Source: Rubripirellula sp.
Lineage (GTDB): Bacteria > Planctomycetota > Planctomycetia > Pirellulales > Pirellulaceae
NCBI GenBank assembly: GCA_029213145.1
Contig: JARGNK010000044.1
Location: 1 to 43,657 of the forward strand
Direction: 5' to 3'
Length of the DNA: 43,657 nucleotides
The notes below the pieces were generated by a model. The model was given only the letters and a program-made list of their open reading frames with translations. It did not search any database and was not told the DNA's origin. Both the position numbers and the translations under genes were made by a program. Each line of letters begins with the position of its first letter. Position 1 is the stretch's first letter. This document shows positions 35,198 to 41,998 of the stretch, piece after piece.

Positions 35198-36046
35198 ATG
35201 TGCCTTAAATTGAAACTGCTTCGAGAGCGCAAATTGCACGAACTATTCGCCAGCGAAGACAAAAAGAGTTTGCTGGAAGCAAGCGGAGTGTACGCCACCA
35301 ATCCTGCAACCTGTCATGTGATTTTTGACAACGCGAACGCCGTAGGATGCGTGAATCTATCGCTGGAGCCAACTGACAACAATCACCTGACTCCAGTACT
35401 CAACGTGGGGATCGGTTTTGAAGACATTACCTTTGACCCCAAAAATCAACGCTACCACTTAATCATCGAAGCCCTCAAGAACGGCAACAAAAAGTTTCAA
35501 GGACTTGTATCAGAGTATGACAAGAATTTCGGGTTCAGAAGATGTACCCTGCTTGAGCCTACGTTCAAGAAACGCAACAAGGGCTTTGAAGGAGTCGGGC
35601 ATTTCTGGCGAGGGAATGATGAGTATCTTGTCGGCCTCGCGGAGGCAGCAACCAGATCGAAAGAATACTCGGGGAGCGGACTCCTCTATGTGTTTCGCCG
35701 AGCCTATGACGGCACCTGGGCGACTGAGCGAGAAATCGAGCTGCCACCATCGGCACGTTTCAAGGACTACGCCGCGATCGCCCTGCGTCAGAACAGAGTT
35801 GCTGTCGTCTCCCAAGAATCAAGACGCGTTTGGATTGGCGAGATCAACGATGCCTTTAATGGATTCAATCAGATGGTTGGTGATGTCTACCGTTTCCCAA
35901 CAGACAACTACTGCAACGTAGAAGGGGTTTCATGGGTATCCGATAATCAATTAGTAATGGTGTCAGACTGTTGCAAAAAAGATCAAAAGAAACGTTGCCG
36001 CGAAAAGGATCAGTCGATCCATCTGTTCCAGATTGCGACGGCTTGA
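35198..36046 (+). CDS. Predicted beta-propeller protein, SdiA-regulated/phytase-like
   Basis: 282 residues from the ATG at 35198, chosen because AAGGAGAT lies at 35186-35193 just before it. Upstream in-frame starts (TTG 35078, ATG 35123) lack such a site. There is no signal peptide, so the protein is probably cytoplasmic. Repeated blade-like stretches (GFEDITFDPKNQRYHLIIEA, KGFEGVGHFWRGNDEYLVGLAEA in part, NVEGVSWVSDNQLVMVSD) resemble the SdiA-regulated/esterase-like phytase propellers, where a Glu-Gly pair starts each blade. The C-terminus has a Cys/Lys cluster (DCCKKDQKKRC). Function and ligand are unknown. The family assignment is by pattern only and could be wrong. It is followed by a 20-bp palindrome and the phosphatase gene on the same strand. 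Confidence 0.6.
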   Translation: MCLKLKLLRERKLHELFASEDKKSLLEASGVYATNPATCHVIFDNANAVGCVNLSLEPTDNNHLTPVLNVGIGFEDITFDPKNQRYHLIIEALKNGNKKFQGLVSEYDKNFGFRRCTLLEPTFKKRNKGFEGVGHFWRGNDEYLVGLAEAATRSKEYSGSGLLYVFRRAYDGTWATEREIELPPSARFKDYAAIALRQNRVAVVSQESRRVWIGEINDAFNGFNQMVGDVYRFPTDNYCNVEGVSWVSDNQLVMVSDCCKKDQKKRCREKDQSIHLFQIATA

Positions 36047-36432
36047 TTCAATCGAGATGAACACGAAAGTGGTCCATCACGAAATCCTCAGGGTGGTCTC
36101 TCTAGCTGCCATCTACAAAGTGAACTTCCGAAACCGCCTTGCGATCGCAAGGCGATAGCTTGATTCGCGAATTACCGCATTCGCCTTGAAACAAGGTCAT
36201 CGCTGTTGTCTCCGAATGGCAACCATTTGCTGCAACGAGTCGAATAAGAAACTCAGTTGCTGTAAACGCAGCCATGATTCGCCAATGCCACATTTCGTCG
36301 CCGACTCAAGAATTGTCATCATGGCAATGCCCACTGCGCACTCCCTAATCCACTATGCTTGTGTTTATTCCTGCGCTCGCGTTAGGCGATTTACATCGAA
36401 CCACTTTGTTTACCTTTTTTAGCGTCTGTCTG
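36047..36432 (+). other. Intergenic region before the phosphatase gene
   Basis: 386 bp up to the preferred phosphatase start (308 bp up to the alternative start at 36355). Apart from the palindrome at 36135-36154 it shows no convincing feature. Short open frames on both strands look random. Confidence 0.35.
36135..36154. promoter_or_regulatory. 20-bp perfect palindrome centred on GCGATCGC
   Basis: CGCCTTGCGATCGCAAGGCG reads the same on both strands, with no spacer. It lies about 90 bp after the propeller gene and about 200-300 bp before the phosphatase gene. The lack of a central loop and of a T run argues against a simple terminator and makes a dimeric protein site more likely. There is no other copy that I could find by eye. 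Confidence 0.5.
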
Positions 36433-37527
36433 ATGTACCAACCATTGCATCTTGGATTTCTTGGCCGACTCACATTGCTGATGGGGATCATCAGCATTCC
36501 AAGCTGGGCGAGCGGCCAGGCGCTTCGGACGATTGCCAACGTGGTGCAACCGGCTGAATCTCAACCACTCACCAAGATCCTATTCGGTTCGTGCATCAAA
36601 CAGGATCGCCCGATGCCGATTCTTCAAACCATTGTTCAGCAACACCCGGATTTGTTTGTCTTTCTTGGCGATAACATCTATGCCGACACAACAGACATGA
36701 ATCAGATGCGTGCTAAGTACGCGCGTCTGAACACAAATGCCGGCTTTAAACAATTGATGAATTCGATACCAGTAATGGCGACTTGGGACGATCACGACTA
36801 CGGCGCCAACGATGCTGGCGCGGACTATCCAAGACGCGCAGAATCCGAACAAATATTTTTAGATCACTGGGGCGAGCCAGCGGGGACCGCTCGACGAACG
36901 CGACCAGGTGTCTACGATGCCAAAATCTTCGGACCGCCTGGCAAACGAGTGCAGTTGATTCTACTGGACACTCGGTATTTCCGAGGGCCGCTGACCAAAG
37001 GTGAACGGCGAGTGGGCGGTCCCTACGTACCATCCGCCATGCCCGATGTCACCATGCTAGGAGATCAACAATGGCGATGGCTCGATTCACAATTGAAACA
37101 ACCAGCTGAATTGCGACTCATCGGTTCCAGCATTCAGTGCGTTGCTGAAGCTGCCGGACAGGAAACCTGGTCCAACCTTCCAAAACAGCGTCAACAGCTT
37201 TTCGATCGAATTGCGGATAACGGTGCAAACGGAGTCGTTATTCTCAGTGGCGACCGACATTGGGCCGAACTGTCTGTCACAAAGATGCGAACTTCCTATC
37301 CCATCTATGACCTTACCTCCAGCAGTTTGAATCAGATTCATGCGAGAGGAACACCAACCGAGAATCAATACAGGGCATTGCCAAAGACATATCACCTTGA
37401 AAACTATGGAGCGATTCTCATTGATTGGGAAAAGGCCGACCCCGAGATCCATTTACAAATCCTCGATCAGAGCGGCAGGCCCCAAGTTGAGAAAATCCTG
37501 CGGCTCAGCGAACTGCAAAAGCACTAG
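36433..37527 (+). CDS. PhoD-like phosphatase, secreted
   Basis: 364 residues from the ATG at 36433, which gives a plausible signal peptide ending in PSWASG-Q. An ATG at 36355 would add 26 residues. The body has the PhoD metallophosphatase pattern: LFGSCIKQDRP at the start, FVFLGDNIYADT (metal-binding GDN), a MATWDDHDYGAND block, LLDTRYFRGPL, and VILSGDRHWAELS near the C-terminus. Family members hydrolyse phosphate mono- or diesters using Fe/Ca or similar metals. Length and motifs suit the shorter alkaline phosphatase D-like group. It probably acts in the periplasm or outside, freeing phosphate from organic esters. It is convergent with the DUF1501 gene 100 bp away. Confidence 0.88.
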   Translation: MYQPLHLGFLGRLTLLMGIISIPSWASGQALRTIANVVQPAESQPLTKILFGSCIKQDRPMPILQTIVQQHPDLFVFLGDNIYADTTDMNQMRAKYARLNTNAGFKQLMNSIPVMATWDDHDYGANDAGADYPRRAESEQIFLDHWGEPAGTARRTRPGVYDAKIFGPPGKRVQLILLDTRYFRGPLTKGERRVGGPYVPSAMPDVTMLGDQQWRWLDSQLKQPAELRLIGSSIQCVAEAAGQETWSNLPKQRQQLFDRIADNGANGVVILSGDRHWAELSVTKMRTSYPIYDLTSSSLNQIHARGTPTENQYRALPKTYHLENYGAILIDWEKADPEIHLQILDQSGRPQVEKILRLSELQKH

Positions 37528-37576
37528 CTCTGTCAAAACCCGGCACTCTAGGCTGTCCCAAAGCAGGGATCGTCCA

Positions 37577-37618
37577 ACTGATCCCAATCGACTGATCCCA
37601 ATCGACTGATCCCAATCG
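37577..37618 (+). repeat. 14-bp tandem repeat, three perfect units
   Basis: ACTGATCCCAATCG occurs three times without gaps at 37577-37590, 37591-37604 and 37605-37618, in the 100-bp gap between the convergent phosphatase and DUF1501 genes. A partial ACCG follows. No T run or clear terminator accompanies it. Confidence 0.9.
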
Positions 37619-37627
37619 ACCGGTGTA

Positions 37628-39055
37628 CTACACCAGAATTTCATCGATTACCCGGGCCGGTTCGACACCTGTCAGCTTTTGATCCAAGCCTTGAAAGGGA
37701 AAACTCAAACGCGTGTGGTCGATACCGAGCTGATGAAGCATCGTCGCATGCAGATCTCGAATCGCAACAGGATTTTCTGCGACGTTGTAGCTGAATTCAT
37801 CTGTCTCACCATAAGTCATTCCTCCCTGAACCCCACCGCCCGCCAACAATCCTGAAAAGCAACGAGGATGATGGTCACGCCCGTAATCGGTCATCGTCAG
37901 ATTTCCTTGTCCGTAGACCGTTCGACCGAACTCCCCTGTCAACACAATCAACGTATCATCAAATAAGCCCCGCTGTTTCAAATCATTGATCAGTGCGGCA
38001 ACGGGCTGGTCGATGTCAAATGCCTGACCTGGTAATTGTTTTGGAAGAATTGAGTGGTGATCCCAGCCGCGGTGGAACACTTTCACAAATCGAACCCCAC
38101 GCTCAATCATGCGGCGTGCCAACAAACAGTTGCGAGCGAAAGAACCGTTCTTGCCCACTTCGGGGCCATAAGCCTCTTCAACATGCTTGGGCTCGCCTGA
38201 CAAATCGGTCAATTCCGGCACAGATGCCTGCATACGAAAAGCCATCTCCTGCTGTGCAATCGTGGTCCGAATTTCATTATCCCCAATCTCGGTGAAATGC
38301 TTTGCATTAAGTTCTTTCGCCGCATCGAGCATTCGTCGCCGCACCGTCGCGTTGATCCCCTTGGGATTTGAGAGGAACAAAACAGGATCGCCGGAGGTCT
38401 GAAAAGCGACTCCTTGATGTTTCGAGGGCAAATAGCCACTCCCCCACAAACGACTATACAAACCCTGCACATTCCGAGTCCCACCTGTCCAGTATGCCGA
38501 TGTGAGAACAACGAAATCAGGCAGATCGCGATTGATCGCACCCAAACCGTAGCTCAACCATGCGCCCATACTTGCTTTACCAGGGATTTCAGATCCGGTG
38601 CAGACAAAAGTCTTGGCCGGATCATGGTTGATCGCATTCGTATTGAACGACTTAATGACGCAGAGATCATCAGCCGCCTTTGAAAGATGAGGCAGCAATT
38701 CGCTCATCCAGATTCCATTTGAACCGGCCTGCTGAAACTTAAACATCGACGGTGCAACCAGCTGTTCTTTACCGCGCGTCATCGCGGTAACGCGCTGCCC
38801 CTGACTGATACTCTCCGGTAATGGTTTGCGAAAATGTTTCTCAAGGTTTGGCTTGTAGTCAAACAAATCCACTTGGCTGGGTGCACCAGCCATAAAGAGG
38901 AAAATAACGTGCTTGGCCCGCGGTTGGTGATGCCCCTTCGCATGCGCATTCTGTGGTAATAGCGAAGCCAAAGCAGTGGCACCCAACCCCATCCCAGATG
39001 TCTTCAGAAATTGGCGTCGGGCCTGCTGTATCAGAATGTCTTGCTCAGTATTCAT
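37628..39055 (-). CDS. DUF1501 protein, Tat-exported (second copy)
   Basis: 475 residues. The N-terminus has a twin-arginine signal (ARRQFLKTSGMGLGATALAS) with a likely cut after NAHA. DUF1501 landmarks are visible: FLFMAGAPSQVDLFDYKP near residue 52, RGWDHHSILPKQ near 330, LTGEFGRTVYGQG near 375 and GRDHHPRCFSGLLAGGG near 395. The LTGEFGRT block is the usual form of the family, while the left copy reads HWGGEIGRLP at this site. The function is not established. It lies 128 bp after the DUF1549/DUF1553 gene on the same strand and is probably the last gene of that unit. Confidence 0.9.
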   Translation of the reverse strand: MNTEQDILIQQARRQFLKTSGMGLGATALASLLPQNAHAKGHHQPRAKHVIFLFMAGAPSQVDLFDYKPNLEKHFRKPLPESISQGQRVTAMTRGKEQLVAPSMFKFQQAGSNGIWMSELLPHLSKAADDLCVIKSFNTNAINHDPAKTFVCTGSEIPGKASMGAWLSYGLGAINRDLPDFVVLTSAYWTGGTRNVQGLYSRLWGSGYLPSKHQGVAFQTSGDPVLFLSNPKGINATVRRRMLDAAKELNAKHFTEIGDNEIRTTIAQQEMAFRMQASVPELTDLSGEPKHVEEAYGPEVGKNGSFARNCLLARRMIERGVRFVKVFHRGWDHHSILPKQLPGQAFDIDQPVAALINDLKQRGLFDDTLIVLTGEFGRTVYGQGNLTMTDYGRDHHPRCFSGLLAGGGVQGGMTYGETDEFSYNVAENPVAIRDLHATMLHQLGIDHTRLSFPFQGLDQKLTGVEPARVIDEILV

Positions 39056-39183
39056 CGTTTCTACTTGTCCCGTATCGAAAGGATCAAACTATCGATTTCT
39101 TTCGTCTGCAGCATGCTAATTGCGAATCATGAAGCGGCATCGTCCATTACCCACACGTCCATTAACAAATTACTGGCAAATCG

Positions 39184-41667
39184 CTACTGTCGCGTCTTTG
39201 TGATGTCTAGGTTGTACAAGGTATTCACCAACACAGTCCAAGCTGCCAATTCCTCAGCTGAAGTCCCCTCCAACGAAGCTCCCTCGGTAAGTTGCGACGA
39301 GAGCTCTGGCACTTCGCGATAGAGGGCCTTTAGATCGTTCAATGTTTTTTCAAGCACCGCGGTTTCAGTCGCATCTGGAACCTGTGACGTGACAGTCTCG
39401 TACAGAACACTCAGGCGTTCTTCCGGAGCCTCCCGCAGCATATTGCTTGCCAGTTGGCGAGCTGCCTTTAGGTACTCCTGCTCGTTCAACAGTAACAAGG
39501 CTTGCAGTGGCGTATTTGTCCGCTCTCTGCGTGCGATACACTCTTCCCGCGTTGGTGCGTTCAGAATCGTCATCTGTGGTGGTGGCAGTCCCCGTTTCCA
39601 GAAGGTGTAGACGCTGCGTCGTCGAATCTTGTCACCAGCGTCCGCGGTAAACACATTGGGATACGAACTTGGAAGCGCGACCGCCTTCCACAAACCGGCA
39701 GGCTGGGGGGGCTTGACACTCTTTCCATACATTTCGCTGACCAACAACCCGCTGGTAGCTAAGATCTGATCACGAATGATCTCGGCATCAAGACGATACC
39801 GAGAAGCTCGGGACAACAGTCGGTTCTCGGGATCACGTCCAAATTCGTCTGGAGTCGCATCCGAGACCTGGCAATAAGTCTCCGACAATACCATTTCTTT
39901 AAAGAGCGTTTTGACATCCCAACCATTTTCGACAAAGGTCCAAGCGAGGTAGTCAAGCAACTCAGGATGACTTGGCCACTCGCCCTGCGTTCCTAAATCC
40001 TCAGATGTCTTAACAATTCCAACCCCAAAGAGCTGTTGCCAAAATCGGTTCACAGCAACGCGGGCGGTGAGTGGATGCTCACGGCGGACAAACCAGTTTG
40101 CCAAATCCATCCGCGTGGCCAACTCGGCATTCTTGGGCTGCAGTGGCGGCAGGAACGCAGGCGTTTGTCGCGTGACTTGCTCACCCAGGTTGGCATAATC
40201 GCCCCGGATCATGATGTGTGACGGACGGGTTTCGATCCGTTCTTTCATCACCATGGCAGCTGGCAGCGTCAAATCAAAGTCATTCCGTTCGGCTTTTGCG
40301 TTGGCCAATAAACCCTCCGCCTCTTTCAGCTTCTGCTGCAATGCAACCTTCTCCCGCTCGGATTCCTCCCGCTCGGATTCCTTCTGCTCTACCGCTTTGA
40401 TCTGTTTCTTGAGTTCATCAACTTGCTTCTTCGCCATCGCCTCTGCCTGCCGCAGTTGGGTCGCTTTTGCCTCTTGCTCAAGCGTCGCAAGGCTGATGTA
40501 GGGCGGCTGTAAACCTTTCTTAAAATCAGATCCTGATCGACCACCCGTTTCCGGGTTGGCGTCAATATTATTGAAGAAGGCGTACAGTTGATAAAAGTCT
40601 CGAGAGGTAATCGGGTCGTATTTATGATCGTGACAGACAGCACACTGCACCGTCAGCCCCATAAAGCTCGTACTCACAGCCGTCACCCGGTCAATAACGT
40701 TTCGCGCTTGGCTCTCCTCTGGAAGCATCGTGCCGCGATCAATAATCCGATGCAGTCGGTGGAATCCGGAAGCAACCAATTGATCCTTGGTTGCCTCGGG
40801 AAATAAATCGCCTGCCAGCTGGTACCGCACAAATTCGTCGTAGGGCAGGTTTTGGTTAAAGGCGCGAATCACCCAATCTCGATAGGGTGATTGATCGCGA
40901 AAATGATCGTGGTGAATTCCATTGGTGTCGGCAAATCGAACCAGATCAAGCCAGTAGCGGGCGATGTGCTCGCCAAACTGCGGTCGTTTGAGTAGTCGAT
41001 CAACGAGTCGCTCGTAGGCCTTCGGCTGATCGTCCTTAAGAAACTGCGCAATCTCATCTCGAGTCGGAGGCAGCCCTGTTAAATCGAGAGTCAAGCGGCG
41101 TATCAACGTCCGTCGATCGGCTCGTGGTTTCGGATGCAGTTCCTCTCGTTCAAGCTTGCGCAGTACGTATTGATCGATGGTGTGATCACTCCACTCCTTA
41201 TCCGAGACTTCTGGTTCCTGAGGAGGCTTAGGGGCTTCGAACGCCCAAAAATTCTCGTACTGCGCCCCTGTCTCGATCCATACCTTGATCAGATTTTTTT
41301 CTACGTCGGTCAGCGGCTTCTTATTCGCATCCGGCGGCGGCATGATCTCATCAAGATCATTCGTGATGATTCGCTTCCAAACTTCGCTCGATTCGATTGA
41401 CCCTGGTTTGATCGCTGTCGATCCATCAACAGTCCGAAAAGCCCCCTCCTCTCCATCTGCACGATCGAGTCGCAACTCTGCCGCCCGTTCATTTTCATCA
41501 GGCCCGTGACACTGGAAACATCGATCGCTCAAAATTGATCGGATGTCGCGATTGAACGAAACGGAGCTTTCAGCAGTCTGGGCGAATCCAGTCAAAAGAC
41601 AAAAGCTATTCAGAGCAAACGCAAAAATCAGTAACCGACATTGATGGTTCATTTCTTGAATGATCAC
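39184..41667 (-). CDS. Secreted planctomycete cytochrome protein (PSCyt1-DUF1549-DUF1553, second copy)
   Basis: 827 residues; a start at 41652 (MNHQCRLL) gives the neater signal peptide, ending near GFAQ-T. The PSCyt1 domain has CFQCH in RCFQCHGPDENERAAELRLDRADG (cited in part) and the IMPPPDANK turn. DUF1549 contains the second motif CAVCHDHKYDPI at about residue 345. A Glu/Lys-rich coiled coil at about 390-465 holds an in-frame 15-bp duplication (see repeat). DUF1553 follows with ARVAVNRFWQQLFG and ends with LLLLNEQEYLKAARQLA. It lacks the long beta-rich insertion of the left copy and is therefore some 200 residues shorter. It is a secreted heme protein of unknown reaction, paired with the DUF1501 gene and downstream of a sulfatase. 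Confidence 0.9.
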   Translation of the reverse strand: MIIQEMNHQCRLLIFAFALNSFCLLTGFAQTAESSVSFNRDIRSILSDRCFQCHGPDENERAAELRLDRADGEEGAFRTVDGSTAIKPGSIESSEVWKRIITNDLDEIMPPPDANKKPLTDVEKNLIKVWIETGAQYENFWAFEAPKPPQEPEVSDKEWSDHTIDQYVLRKLEREELHPKPRADRRTLIRRLTLDLTGLPPTRDEIAQFLKDDQPKAYERLVDRLLKRPQFGEHIARYWLDLVRFADTNGIHHDHFRDQSPYRDWVIRAFNQNLPYDEFVRYQLAGDLFPEATKDQLVASGFHRLHRIIDRGTMLPEESQARNVIDRVTAVSTSFMGLTVQCAVCHDHKYDPITSRDFYQLYAFFNNIDANPETGGRSGSDFKKGLQPPYISLATLEQEAKATQLRQAEAMAKKQVDELKKQIKAVEQKESEREESEREKVALQQKLKEAEGLLANAKAERNDFDLTLPAAMVMKERIETRPSHIMIRGDYANLGEQVTRQTPAFLPPLQPKNAELATRMDLANWFVRREHPLTARVAVNRFWQQLFGVGIVKTSEDLGTQGEWPSHPELLDYLAWTFVENGWDVKTLFKEMVLSETYCQVSDATPDEFGRDPENRLLSRASRYRLDAEIIRDQILATSGLLVSEMYGKSVKPPQPAGLWKAVALPSSYPNVFTADAGDKIRRRSVYTFWKRGLPPPQMTILNAPTREECIARRERTNTPLQALLLLNEQEYLKAARQLASNMLREAPEERLSVLYETVTSQVPDATETAVLEKTLNDLKALYREVPELSSQLTEGASLEGTSAEELAAWTVLVNTLYNLDITKTRQ
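40351..40380 (-). repeat. In-frame 15-bp tandem duplication in the coiled coil
   Basis: CTCCCGCTCGGATTC occurs twice in a row (40351-40365, 40366-40380) with no change. It codes for a doubled ESERE unit and keeps the frame. It looks like a recent slippage event in the linker between DUF1549 and DUF1553. Confidence 0.85.
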
Positions 41668-41998
41668 CGGCTTCTAGTCCACACGAATCGCCAGCCTGCT
41701 CGCTGACCCTCTAATCCTGGTCACGCAAACTGGCGATCGAGGCGAAACGAACATCGTTCGTTTCGCCACCGAATCCACACCTGTCTTAATTGTACCAACG
41801 GAACCAGTTGATCGGTAACGCGATTGGCCAATGCGTCAATCACCCACACCTCGGCATCAAGATACCGAGGTGCATGAATCACTCAGCATACAGATTTGTT
41901 AGACGCGCCGAACACCGATAATTTCCAGTACAGCTCAGCTGCAAACCATTGGTCTGCCAATCCGCATCGCGTGATCTCTCACCCTGGCGGGCACCCCG
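41668..41998 (-). other. Intergenic region between sulfatase and DUF1549/DUF1553 gene
   Basis: 331 bp without a convincing gene, holding two hairpins. One is CACCTCGG...CCGAGGTG at 41847-41872 (8-bp stem, 10-base loop). The other is the perfect 12-bp one at 41741-41767. They may end the sulfatase transcript or control the following gene. A small open frame at 41896-42102 on the other strand is not credible. Confidence 0.4.
41741..41767. other. Perfect 12-bp inverted repeat with 3-base loop
   Basis: Arms GGCGAAACGAAC (41741-41752) and GTTCGTTTCGCC (41756-41767) enclose ATC. It lies 74 bp upstream of the DUF1549/DUF1553 start. No T run follows on either strand, so a factor-assisted terminator, an attenuator or a protein-binding site all remain possible. 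Confidence 0.6.
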
